DNA of 64,000 bases from Putridiphycobacter sp965230485 (GTDB taxonomy: Bacteria > Bacteroidota > Bacteroidia > Flavobacteriales_D > Crocinitomicaceae). The stretch's first letter is position 1. Each line of letters begins with the position of its first letter. This document shows, piece after piece, positions 19,801-26,403 of the stretch. The stretch is from positions 1,984,001 to 2,048,000 of the forward strand of contig CBDDLA010000001.1 of the NCBI GenBank assembly GCA_965230485.1. Reading direction: 5' to 3'. The translations under genes were made by a program, and so were the position numbers. Below the pieces are notes generated by a model that was not told the origin of the DNA, ran no database searches, and worked only from the letters and a program-made list of their open reading frames with translations.

Positions 19801-20320
19801 TGAATTTGTAAGCTCCTCACATCCATTTACTGTATCAGTAATTGAGGGTATTGTAACATTCATAAACCCTAGAATTGAACTACCTGATTCAACAAGCGAT
19901 TTAGAAGGAAGCCAAGGTTATGTCACTTTTAAGATTTGTCCAAAAAAAGAATGTAAACCCTATGAGGTAATTAACAACAAAGCATCAATTCAGTTTGATT
20001 ATAACAATTATTTAACGACTAATAATACTCAAATTACCTTTGTACCAGAAATCGAAAAATCTAACCCAGTCAATGTATTTATTTATCCAAATCCAGTTGC
20101 TGACTCAAAGACTGAAATCGTGTTATTAGTAAATAATAATGCCATTAACTTTGACAACCTAAGTATTTTAAACCTAAATGGCCAAACCATAAAAAGTTTA
20201 TCTTTTGATTCTACAAAGCGTCATTTATTGAATACTTATGATTTAAAACCTGGACTATATATTGTCCGAGTTCAGACTGAAGGTAAAGCGTATTCTGGAA
20301 AACTATTTGTTTTGGTTTAA
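13856..20320 (+). CDS. Giant secreted FG-GAP/UnbV repeat protein with T9SS sorting domain
   Basis: This 2154-residue protein has a signal peptide (1-21, ending LFSQ). Residues 22-1240 are beta-sandwich modules resembling DUF11/CARDB-type surface repeats. Seven VCBS/FG-GAP repeats follow (about 1258-1600), each with a WGDYDNDGDxDLFV-type calcium-binding loop. An ASPIC/UnbV domain (about 1605-1700, GVGALIKVKA, VLLFGL, VLWPSG) comes next, then an SdrD-B-like loop (FFDENNNGIQDSNEVGI, near 1706-1722). A DUF7619-like domain (about 1920-2065, SIDPNDKLVLIED) precedes a C-terminal sorting domain from about 2074 (FIYPNPVADS). The architecture predicts a calcium-dependent adhesin or matrix protein exported by T9SS. 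Codon use looks like its neighbours. It is monocistronic, and no ligand can be inferred. Confidence 0.9.
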   Translation: MKNLRLKLLIVLLSLTHNLFSQNITIEISASSELMVCDNEPGSMTISITNNDTGNILTPSIEITLPPGVSYHSGSIYEITNKNVTEDNITSSNQITFQSNSINVGDSIVFSIEYEAMKSAINFQNNGNIFRNEVKFFHNGISTNKNSPSYNILYPALSILEISPSSTTILSGKSIERSIKVINGGNGRTNKIYITDVLNSTLLNLTKVNIGQISGDTIILSGSDFTSIGNFDNYFDQNESITIIETLDGTSCNDITVTSNITAHWGCENLKTSSSGSYGNISIDFKNPNLKLLASSSTSNCFGMSEASAQELAITNIGDGVASNLAVDIFKSSGNGYDQTIYSKFDVKSFQYQIGKNGASNNISNITTTATQATNTYACLGNSPIGKVNISLPNLNPMDTIYIYWNSYSCCISECNNLKIIGWEADLSYSDVCNINLYTKSLVGQNNNKQLANFTTETPIDLSAGESKDFNFIVSSFKNTLPQVKSSHYIATFTLDSGLNFNSIDFSSNGIQWIPFSVNFNPASGLLIAKFPSTAPFVIPKSEITLNLTGNCGSEGWKFIDFEFSYVIDTLCLNGSCEIPLQCNKQVTTYLHCPSSGCSSLDVKSFIVSRINYGLPDNNLDGNPDISGNLDFSKIRTNRAMVGDTIMSISKSIIGTTNNTWSHLTYESDINYGSVLRYLNAEINIYDASDSTWKSASGIPANTSINQNSANFSYDLSSSALATINNAFNGYQYAENDSIEFKVRYRVENSVPGNLQETTFLNSFYLSQTSNPTDLQKENCNFKHGRITLIGFSWRNNSANNYTVDKCSKVVTQNFGMSIGDQSSNYAGGNLFPNEYRHWGIVKEAYVIIPQNYTHLNTTIKYFRTKKTNSRISKTINNLLPDNVSGDTLFYNLSQYFNSNQLILGDDGFDGKLMIEIAPNCFAKVNSYQNINWYFNYLESSAINQNESGFILSNSPDRVKFSPPKIELSSTNPWQDANTKSVSWDLKINNKSNAGADNNWIHIVSPQNITIDSITNSEGNALTKKSDIYLVGTVDGGNSKDLTIYGTFSGCDSILFTVYSGTECTGYPSSFSDFNCNIESLVLYVEPKISGYQPRISAQLRPDPCSPEVEVTLDITSVKIAHMYDMEINFISPDTQKISVVNNTSLFKYNMSNSFQNIADPNLKDTIYSYLINTLNSSFITNGIPGVTDIANNRYQIKSTIELGPAFENGDYLQIQINGKNACGSILPTVNLAYDPSSKFKKDNTSGLTLDIKNNWSGSWGDYDNDGFEDLFVPSKSLTETNTLYHNNQDGTFTKITSGSVVTDFGASVSGTWGDYDNDGFLDLFVANNENSKNKLYHNNQDGTFTSIQNSPIVDLGIYTHSAAWADYNQDGNLDMVISDFHATKFNYLFHGDGMGGFTEDKTSIISQSATSAVGVAWGDYDNDGDQDLFIANTNDENNQLFINNSGVFIEELNSVIVNDGGNSVGGVWGDYDNDGDLDLYVTNSSINEANFFYENNGDATFTKISNSIITTNSSTSHGASWIDYDNDGDLDLFVANDQNLQNFLFANNGNKTFTPLSNAITEEQGNSLGTAWADFDNDGDYDLFIANRDGNSNDLFVNEKGSCTNHIKVKLVGCNSNKFGVGALIKVKATIDGNSVWQMKHVSTQTSAMGGQNSSVLLFGLKTASSIDSLIVLWPSGIQTIIINPLINQLLTINEECGSKICGIIFFDENNNGIQDSNEVGISNKKLLVTPGDYQVTTSSDGTYEFYLNDGDYTLSMPATADWNQSAPSNNGTINLSVNKSNNSIYCGNDFGVTALCLNPDLSLSLGTTAFRRGLTNELNIVIINEGGYDANDILTLKLEMSKDVYIIDSNWVNVTEFMNSRVYEFNLDPIEAFGDTTIYLTDSVSNTSTLNAMVLLEGSLTYGSNECDTSNNIESVTDIIVGSIDPNDKLVLIEDIGQSYYVKATDTILYKIRFQNIGTHSARRVKIVDSLTSNLDWGSFEFVSSSHPFTVSVIEGIVTFINPRIELPDSTSDLEGSQGYVTFKICPKKECKPYEVINNKASIQFDYNNYLTTNNTQITFVPEIEKSNPVNVFIYPNPVADSKTEIVLLVNNNAINFDNLSILNLNGQTIKSLSFDSTKRHLLNTYDLKPGLYIVRVQTEGKAYSGKLFVLV
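17630..18620 (+). repeat. Tandem VCBS/FG-GAP coding repeats
   Basis: Seven copies of a W(G/A/I)DY(D/N)xDG module recur every 152-159 bases, beginning near 17634, 17792, 17949, 18108, 18260, 18419 and 18571. Two copies share a 32-base identical block (17705-17736 and 17861-17892, offset 156), which suggests a recent internal duplication or gene conversion. Confidence 0.85.
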
Positions 20321-20328
20321 TTCGATAA

Positions 20329-20361
20329 ATGCGACTTTTAGCGTATTGCTTGGAGTCGCGT
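20329..20361 (+). terminator. Weak candidate terminator after the giant gene
   Basis: ATGCGACT (20329-20336) and AGTCGCGT (20354-20361) form a stem of 7 Watson-Crick pairs plus one T-G pair around a 17-base loop, but no proper T-run follows. It is the only hairpin seen in the 142-base gap between the convergent giant gene and hutU. Confidence 0.35.
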
Positions 20362-20462
20362 TTGTTAAGTTCGATTTGTGTTATTTTAACTGATTGAAGA
20401 AAAGTTTGATCAAAGCAAATTATTGAAAATAGACATAAAAATGTAATCCTTGTCCGTATTAG

Positions 20463-22457
20463 TTAAAATAGTCCTTGCAGATCATCTTCAACTATATTCG
20501 GAATAGTCACCTTTAAGTTTGGTGTGCGTTCCATTTCTCTTTTAATTGCAAAAATAGCACCTTCATTCCTTGCCCAATTTCGTCTGGCAATACCATTGTT
20601 AACATCCCAATGAAGCATCATTTTTAAGCGTCTATCTGAATCATCAGAACCATCCAACAACATCCCAAAGCCTCCATTAATCACTTCACCCCATCCTACA
20701 CCACCTCCATTGTGAATTGAAATCCATGTTGCGCCTCTGAATCCATCTCCTATCACATTTTGAATGGCCATATCAGCAGTATACTTTGAACCATCATAAA
20801 TATTAGAGGTTTCGCGATATGGTGAATCAGTTCCTGATACGTCGTGGTGATCTCTTCCCAACACAACTGGTCCAATTTCTCCTTTTTGAATGGCCTTATT
20901 AAATGCTTCAGCAATTTTAGTTCTTCCTTCGGCATCAGCATATAAAATACGTGCCTGTGACCCCACTACTAATTTATTCTCTTGTGCACCTTTAATCCAT
21001 TGAATATTATCAGCCATTTGCTGTTGAATTTCAGGAGGAGATTGTTTTTTTATGGTTTCTAAAACTTCACAAGCAATATCATCTGTTTTAGCTAAATCCT
21101 CTGGTTTCCCTGATGCACAAACCCACCTAAAAGGTCCAAAACCATAATCGAAGCACATGGGTCCCATGATATCCTGTACATAGCTAGGATATCTGAAATC
21201 AATACCATTCTCAGCCATAATATCGGCACCTGCCCTACTAGCTTCTAGTAAAAAAGCATTACCATAATCAAAAAAGTAAGTCCCTTTGCCTGTGTGTTTA
21301 TTCACCGCATCTGCATGGCGTCTTAACGTTTTTTGTACTTCAATTTTAAATTGTTTTGGATTGTTAGCCATCATTTCATTTGATTCCTCAAAAGATAAAC
21401 CAATTGGATAGTAACCACCTGCCCATGGATTATGTAATGAAGTTTGGTCTGAACCTAAATCAACATATATGTTCTCTTTGTCAAACACCTCCCATACATC
21501 TACTACATTTCCTAAATAAGCAATTGACACAACTTCTTTAGTTTCAAGTGCCTTTTTTACCCTTGTAACTAACTGACTAACATCTTCAATAATTTCATTA
21601 ATCCATCCTTGAGAGTGCCTGATATGGGTAATTTTTGGATTCACCTCTGCACAAACTGTTACACAACCTGCTATATTGCCTGCTTTAGGCTGAGCTCCAG
21701 ACATACCCCCTAAACCTGAAGTAACAAATAAACCACCAGTGGGAGATTTTTTAATTTTTCTAAAGCCATTCAATACTGTAATGGTTGTGCCGTGAACAAT
21801 ACCTTGTGGTCCGATATACATGTATGAACCTGCGGTCATTTGCCCGTATTGAGACACACCAAGTGCATTCATTTTTTCCCAATCATCTGGCTTAGAATAG
21901 TTGGGAATAGCCATGCCGTTTGTTACTACTACCCTAGGCGCATCTTTATGTGATGGAAATAGCCCCATAGGATGACCTGAGTACATAGCCAGTGTTTGCT
22001 CATCTGTCATTTCTGAGAGATATTGCATGGTTAAGCGGTATTGTGCCCAATTTTGAAAAACAGCACCATTTCCTCCATATGTTATTAATTCATGAGGATG
22101 CTGGGCCACCGCATAATCTAAATTATTTTGAATCATGAGCATAATGGCCTTAGCCTGCTGGCTTTTTCCGGGGTAATCCTGAATAGGACGAGCATACATT
22201 TCATAGTCTGGACGATACCTATACATGTATATCCGTCCATATGTTTTTAATTCTTCAGCAAATTCTACTGCTAATTCTTGATGTTGCGATTTAGGAAAAT
22301 AACGTAAGGCATTTTTTAAAGCCAGAACCATTTCAGCTTTACTTAAAATCTCTTTGCGTTTTGGCGCATGATTAATCTCTAATTCATACGCTTTTTTGTT
22401 TGGAATATGGTCTGGAATACCTGCGGTAATGTCTGCTTGAAATTCTTTGATTGTCAT
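20463..22457 (-). CDS. hutU: Urocanate hydratase
   Basis: This 664-residue enzyme converts urocanate to 4-imidazolone-5-propionate, the second step of histidine degradation, using tightly bound NAD+ as an electrophile. Family landmarks are ITYGGNGAVFQNWAQYRLT (126-144), YSGHPMGLFPSHKDAPRVV, the NAD-binding SGLGGMSGAQPKAGNIAG stretch (about 247-264), the cysteine block FRWVCASGKPEDL (C447), and ISIHNGGGVGWGEVINGGFG near the C-terminus. The length is that of the longer urocanase form common in Bacteroidota, not the roughly 555-residue proteobacterial form. No hutH, hutI or formiminoglutamate gene is adjacent, so the pathway must be completed elsewhere or be incomplete. Confidence 0.97.
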   Translation of the reverse strand: MTIKEFQADITAGIPDHIPNKKAYELEINHAPKRKEILSKAEMVLALKNALRYFPKSQHQELAVEFAEELKTYGRIYMYRYRPDYEMYARPIQDYPGKSQQAKAIMLMIQNNLDYAVAQHPHELITYGGNGAVFQNWAQYRLTMQYLSEMTDEQTLAMYSGHPMGLFPSHKDAPRVVVTNGMAIPNYSKPDDWEKMNALGVSQYGQMTAGSYMYIGPQGIVHGTTITVLNGFRKIKKSPTGGLFVTSGLGGMSGAQPKAGNIAGCVTVCAEVNPKITHIRHSQGWINEIIEDVSQLVTRVKKALETKEVVSIAYLGNVVDVWEVFDKENIYVDLGSDQTSLHNPWAGGYYPIGLSFEESNEMMANNPKQFKIEVQKTLRRHADAVNKHTGKGTYFFDYGNAFLLEASRAGADIMAENGIDFRYPSYVQDIMGPMCFDYGFGPFRWVCASGKPEDLAKTDDIACEVLETIKKQSPPEIQQQMADNIQWIKGAQENKLVVGSQARILYADAEGRTKIAEAFNKAIQKGEIGPVVLGRDHHDVSGTDSPYRETSNIYDGSKYTADMAIQNVIGDGFRGATWISIHNGGGVGWGEVINGGFGMLLDGSDDSDRRLKMMLHWDVNNGIARRNWARNEGAIFAIKREMERTPNLKVTIPNIVEDDLQGLF

Positions 22458-22480
22458 GGTACGAATTTTCTTGTAAAAAT

Positions 22481-22512
22481 AAAAAAGACAGAGTACATAA
22501 CCCTGTCTTTTT
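22481..22512 (-). terminator. Intrinsic terminator of the zinc peptidase operon
   Basis: Read on the minus strand, AAAAAGACAG (22512-22503) pairs with CTGTCTTTTT (22491-22482) around an 11-base loop and ends in a T-rich tract. It lies just beyond the stop of the zinc peptidase gene and before the hutU start, so it separates the two transcripts. Confidence 0.75.
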
Positions 22513-22530
22513 AAATTAATTTTTAATCAT

Positions 22531-23262
22531 CTAGTCGCGCCTGCCCAACAGAACAATAATCCAATAGACTAAATTAGCAATAGCTGCAAGTGCTGCTACA
22601 ACATAAGTCATTGCAGCCCATTTTAGAGCATCTTTTGCTTTATCATATTCATGGTTACTAACTATGCCATTATTTTGAATCCATGCTAATGCTCTATTGC
22701 TAGCATCAAATTCCACTGGCAAGGTTACCAGTGCAAATAAAGTAACCATTGCTTGAGCAGCAATAATGACATAAATAACCAAATCTACCGGGAAGACTTT
22801 ATACAAAAATGCTCCTCCGAACATAGTGGCCATCACAATAATGTTCATAATCATTCCGCTGGCGTTTTGAATAGGCACCAATTTAGAACGTAATGTTAGC
22901 ATGTTATAAGCAGTTGCATGCTGTACGGCATGCCCAACCTCATGAGCTGAAACAGCGGTAGCTGCAACACTCACACTATTGTAGACAGAATCCGAAAGAT
23001 TAACTGTTTTATTGGTCGGATTGTAATGATCAGTAAGTTGCCCTCTGACATTTAAAACCTGAACATCATAGATGCCATTTTGCTCAAGCATTTTTTCTGC
23101 AATCTGCTTACCGGTTAAGCCTATATTTAAGCGTTCTCTCGAATATTTTTTAAATTTAGATTTTAAACGGTTACTGACAAACCAACTGATGCCCATAAAT
23201 ATAAAACCTATGACCATTGGTATAAAGTATACCGTCCCGATTCCTAATCCTTCACTACCCAT
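22531..23262 (-). CDS. Membrane zinc metallopeptidase (YugP/Zn_peptidase_2 family)
   Basis: The 243-residue protein has an N-terminal transmembrane helix (about 9-30), a zincin motif SAHEVGHAVQH (HEVGH at 107-111, with H107 and H111 as ligands and E108 as catalytic base), and further hydrophobic segments at about 132-150, 158-180 and 217-238. This is the layout of the YugP-like neutral zinc metallopeptidases. LxGxQIAxKMLExNG near residue 50 is also a family feature (here LTGKQIAEKMLEQNG). The substrate is unknown. The gene starts 9 bases after the Bax-inhibitor-1-like gene ends, so the two form an operon and may share a role in membrane protein quality control (inference). Confidence 0.92.
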   Translation of the reverse strand: MGSEGLGIGTVYFIPMVIGFIFMGISWFVSNRLKSKFKKYSRERLNIGLTGKQIAEKMLEQNGIYDVQVLNVRGQLTDHYNPTNKTVNLSDSVYNSVSVAATAVSAHEVGHAVQHATAYNMLTLRSKLVPIQNASGMIMNIIVMATMFGGAFLYKVFPVDLVIYVIIAAQAMVTLFALVTLPVEFDASNRALAWIQNNGIVSNHEYDKAKDALKWAAMTYVVAALAAIANLVYWIIVLLGRRD

Positions 23263-23271
23263 AACTAAAAT

Positions 23272-23988
23272 TTAAGATCTATCACCTAAAAAACGTAAAA
23301 GAGACACAAATAAATTAATAAAAAGGATGTATAATACCAATCCTCCCATTAACTCTTCTTTTTTACGCTGTTCTGAAGTTAAACCGGTTTGAACTGAGAT
23401 GGTCTTCAGTTCTTGCATTTTATATGCTGTTAAGCCGGTAAAAACAAGGATGCCTATTCCTGAAATAATATAACTCAATAATTCACTGCCAAGTATTAGG
23501 TTAACTATTCCAGCTATGAAAATACCAATAAATGCCATATACAGTAAGCTTCCCATTTTGCTTAGGTCAGTTTTAGTGGTGTACCCCAATAAAGCCATAA
23601 TGCCAAAGGTGCCTGCAGTAGTAAAAAAAGTCAATGCGATAGAGGCAGAAGTGTAGACTAAAAATATAAAGCTCAAGCTAATGCCAATTAAAGCAGAATA
23701 GAGCAAAAATAAGCCCATAACCGACATAAATTGCATTTTCTGATATCTATACTGAATTAAAAGGACAAGGCCTAACGGTGCAAACATAATAATGTATCCA
23801 ATTGGAGACAAACCTGTTTCATTAAAGGCTAAGCTTAAGTACCATTCCGACTGTGCCGAATAGTAAGCCAAAAGACCAGAAAGTGCTAAAGCCAAAAACA
23901 TATATTTATAGACGTTCGCAAAAAACGAACGTGAGAGATCAGCAATATCAAATTCGCTGTCAATTATTTCATAATTATTATCGTTCAT
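23272..23988 (-). CDS. Bax inhibitor-1/YccA family membrane protein
   Basis: The ATG at 23988 is preferred over an in-frame TTG nine codons upstream, giving 238 residues. The protein has seven predicted membrane helices with the BI-1 (UPF0005) pattern: an acidic N-terminus, SRSFFANVYKYMFLALALSGLLAYY, SASIALTFFTTAGTFGIMALLGYTTKTDLSKMG and the GILVFTGLTAYKMQELK loop. BI-1 proteins act as calcium-leak channels or protease partners; E. coli YccA interacts with FtsH. The following gene encodes a membrane metallopeptidase, which fits a membrane quality-control pair. Its promoter region is shared with divergent hldD. Confidence 0.93.
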   Translation of the reverse strand: MNDNNYEIIDSEFDIADLSRSFFANVYKYMFLALALSGLLAYYSAQSEWYLSLAFNETGLSPIGYIIMFAPLGLVLLIQYRYQKMQFMSVMGLFLLYSALIGISLSFIFLVYTSASIALTFFTTAGTFGIMALLGYTTKTDLSKMGSLLYMAFIGIFIAGIVNLILGSELLSYIISGIGILVFTGLTAYKMQELKTISVQTGLTSEQRKKEELMGGLVLYILFINLFVSLLRFLGDRS

Positions 23989-24092
23989 AAAACTGTTGTT
24001 AAATTGTTTACTCAAATTTATTAATTATTTCAATATGCTAAGTTCAGTTTAAATAAATTAACACATTGTTTTTAATGGTATAGCAAATACCT

Positions 24093-24100
24093 TACCTTTG
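24093..24100 (+). promoter_or_regulatory. Candidate -7 element for hldD
   Basis: TACCTTTG matches the Bacteroidota -7 consensus 36 bases before the ATG at 24137. A TTG at 24066-24068 lies 24 bases upstream of it, slightly longer than the usual spacer. Confidence 0.45.
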
Positions 24101-24136
24101 CTGAAAATATGACAGTTTGTCTTAAATAAATTGGAT

Positions 24137-25102
24137 ATGATTATTGTTACAGGAGCTGCTGGGTTTATTTCGTCATGCTTAGTGAGTGAGCTTAATAAAA
24201 ACGGACATCAAGATATTGTTGTTGTAGATGATTTTTCTAAAACTGAAAAGGCTAAAAATTTAGAGGGCAAAACTATTGTTGCAAAAGTGCCTCGTTCCGA
24301 TTTTTTTAAATGGGCAAATGACTTTGTAGACGAAATTGATTTTATATTCCATTTAGGGGCGAGAACAGATACAACAGAGTTTGACGTATCTGTTTTTGAT
24401 GAGTTAAATTTAAATTATTCTAAAGACATGTGGAATTTCTGCACTGAACATAACATTCCGCTTGTTTATGCCAGTAGTGGAGCTACTTATGGAATTGGTG
24501 AAAATGGATTTGATGACAATCATGCAATTGTTGACCAACTAAAACCTTTAAATCCTTACGGAGATTCTAAAAATGATTTTGACAAATGGGCGCTTAAACA
24601 AAATCAAACACCTCCTTTTTGGGCAGGTCTGAAATTCTTTAATGTTTATGGTCCAAATGAATACCATAAGGGGCGCATGGCTTCCGTTATATTTCATGCA
24701 TTTAATCAGATTAAGAAAACCGGAGGCATGAACCTTTTCAAATCTCATAACCCTAGCTATAAGGATGGTGAACAATTGAGAGATTTTGTTTACGTAAAAG
24801 ATGTTGCAAAAGTTTGTCTTTTCCTAATGAACCATAGACCCGAAAATGGACTTTATAATTTAGGAACAGGAAATGCCCGAACATTTTTAGATTTGACAAA
24901 GGCTACTTTTGCAGCGCTCAAAAAAGAAGAAAAAATTGGATTTATTGATACGCCTATTGACATTAGAGACAAATACCAATATTATACCGAAGCTAATATG
25001 AAAAAACTGCAAGAAGCCGGGTATAGTGAACCATTTTACACCCTGGAAGATGGGGTGACTGATTATGTAAAAGAATACTTAAGTATTAATGCTTATTTAT
25101 AA
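24137..25102 (+). CDS. hldD: ADP-L-glycero-D-manno-heptose 6-epimerase
   Basis: This 321-residue extended SDR interconverts ADP-D- and ADP-L-glycero-manno-heptose for LPS core synthesis. The ATG at 24137 is chosen over a TTG two codons earlier. The Rossmann motif is TGAAGFIS (5-12), with Ser instead of the usual third Gly. The catalytic region has the FHLGARTDTT block (71-80) typical of HldD, SSGATYG (113-119) and the PYGDSKNDFD block with Y141 and K145. GLKFFNVYGPNEYHKGRMAS is also an HldD signature. The C-terminal part carries QLRDFVYVKDV. No other heptose genes are adjacent. The assignment is strong because of the HLGARTDTT and NEYHKGRMAS blocks. Confidence 0.95.
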   Translation: MIIVTGAAGFISSCLVSELNKNGHQDIVVVDDFSKTEKAKNLEGKTIVAKVPRSDFFKWANDFVDEIDFIFHLGARTDTTEFDVSVFDELNLNYSKDMWNFCTEHNIPLVYASSGATYGIGENGFDDNHAIVDQLKPLNPYGDSKNDFDKWALKQNQTPPFWAGLKFFNVYGPNEYHKGRMASVIFHAFNQIKKTGGMNLFKSHNPSYKDGEQLRDFVYVKDVAKVCLFLMNHRPENGLYNLGTGNARTFLDLTKATFAALKKEEKIGFIDTPIDIRDKYQYYTEANMKKLQEAGYSEPFYTLEDGVTDYVKEYLSINAYL

Positions 25103-25109
25103 GGAAAGT

Positions 25110-25307
25110 CTACTGAACTGCTTTTTTAGCAAAAGCCAACTTTAATACTTCTGGATATATGTTTCCAAATTTCCTGACACACCATATCTTTAGCTTTTCC
25201 TTATCTTCTGAATTGCCCACCCATTTTAATGCCTTATTTAATTCTTTTTGAAATAAATACTTATCAAAACTTACTTTGGTGAGAATTTCCTTGCATAACT
25301 CTAACAT
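25110..25307 (-). CDS. Small conserved Bacteroidota protein of unknown function
   Basis: The ATG at 25307 gives a 65-residue product starting MLELCKEILTKVSFDKYLF. The frame stays open 28 codons further upstream, but that extension is low-complexity and looks non-coding. The compact pattern (LCxxILTKVSFDxxLFxKEL, KALKWV, LKIWCVRKFG, YPEVLKLAF) is one I associate with a short, widespread flavobacterial protein without an assigned role; this recognition is from memory and cannot be checked here. It is probably all-helical and cytoplasmic, with two cysteines. It is convergent with hldD (7 bases between stops). Confidence 0.65.
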   Translation of the reverse strand: MLELCKEILTKVSFDKYLFQKELNKALKWVGNSEDKEKLKIWCVRKFGNIYPEVLKLAFAKKAVQ

Positions 25308-25463
25308 GATGTAAATATATTTGGGGTTTCTCTCAAATATACAAAAACATGTCAAATTTATTGTGGAATTTTTAAGTGATTTTATAAACAATTAAGAATT
25401 ATTGAAGTCAAAACCCATCTTAACAAATGGTTTTTACCCAATTAACAAAAAAGAAGAAATTTG

Positions 25464-26393
25464 TTAAATTTCATGCTTAATAACCTGAAGCACTTCTTCG
25501 GTTCCTTTGTCTACAACAAATATTAAAAAATGCATATCTTCTCTTGCTAATCCTTCAGGTAATACATACGAAAAATCCTTTTCAAATTTATCACCAACCT
25601 CAACAGGGCCATTAATAAAGACTCTACCAAAAGTTTCACCGTCGAATACATTTCCAATGTGCACATTGTGATGCTTATAGTTTTCAATATCGCCTGAAAC
25701 TACATCCTTCTGCCAATCTATTATTTCATTATCAATAGCATATATAACAAGCGCAAACTCGCCAGAGGTGGCTTCGACAAATTCAACTTGAGTATGTATA
25801 AAAACACCTCCTGTGCCCGGAAAATATGAAGACTTGGCTTGAATATTTAGTACCAGTTCCTTATTTAATGCTGTATTGGCCATATCTGTCCATTCAGGGT
25901 GAGATAAGAATATTTCGCCAGTTGTCTTTTTCAAACGGCTAATTGTACCTGTAGGGTTTCCAACATTCCCTCCATGAACGCCAAATAAATGACTCGCTAT
26001 CTCCATTCCTTCTGGAACGGTAAAGTCCCTTCTAAATTTATTCCCTGTTGTTCTTATTTCCTGGAAGCTTCCAGTTCCAGATGCAGAAGGGGAGGCATGA
26101 ATTGCTACCGAAAATGCCCTGCCAGGATTCGCTGCTTCAATGGCTTTTGCTCGCTCGGCAGCTGGTGGGCAAAATGCACATTGATGCCCTGTAAAATCTT
26201 CTACCAAGACATTTCTCAGTGTATTGGTGTTTTCATCAAATTCTGGTGCAATATAGTCAATGAAATTACCTTGATCAAAGAGTGATGTATCCAAATCAGT
26301 AATAATGATATAAGGTTGTTCAATTTTATCACAAGAATAAGTAGATATCACAAGTGCGAGTAAAAGAACTACTTTAAAAATTTTATCCATCAT
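25464..26393 (-). CDS. Omp28-related lipoprotein
   Basis: The 309-residue product has a lipoprotein signal with the acylated Cys at residue 21 (ISTYSC). An Omp28-type thioredoxin-fold domain follows, containing VEDFTGHQCAFCPPAAERA (C71-x-x-C74) and a later NPTGTISR segment equivalent to the thioredoxin loop. Two adjacent Met codons can serve as start. Unlike the paralogue at 11.8 kb it has no T9SS sorting domain and ends in a short beta strand (VIKHEI), so it should stay lipid-anchored. It is the last gene of a TlpA-DUF6029-Omp28 operon, with a 10-base gap from the DUF6029 gene. The operon pairing with a thioredoxin suggests the CxxC may be a redox partner (inference). Confidence 0.9.
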   Translation of the reverse strand: MMDKIFKVVLLLALVISTYSCDKIEQPYIIITDLDTSLFDQGNFIDYIAPEFDENTNTLRNVLVEDFTGHQCAFCPPAAERAKAIEAANPGRAFSVAIHASPSASGTGSFQEIRTTGNKFRRDFTVPEGMEIASHLFGVHGGNVGNPTGTISRLKKTTGEIFLSHPEWTDMANTALNKELVLNIQAKSSYFPGTGGVFIHTQVEFVEATSGEFALVIYAIDNEIIDWQKDVVSGDIENYKHHNVHIGNVFDGETFGRVFINGPVEVGDKFEKDFSYVLPEGLAREDMHFLIFVVDKGTEEVLQVIKHEI

Positions 26394-26403
26394 CTTTTTT
26401 TAA

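Noticed and set aside
23989..24015. TTG start for the BI-1 gene
   Set aside because: The ATG at 23988 gives a family-like N-terminus; the TTG extension adds nine unconserved residues.
24131..24136. TTG start for hldD
   Set aside because: The ATG two codons later begins exactly at the Rossmann strand, as usual in the family.
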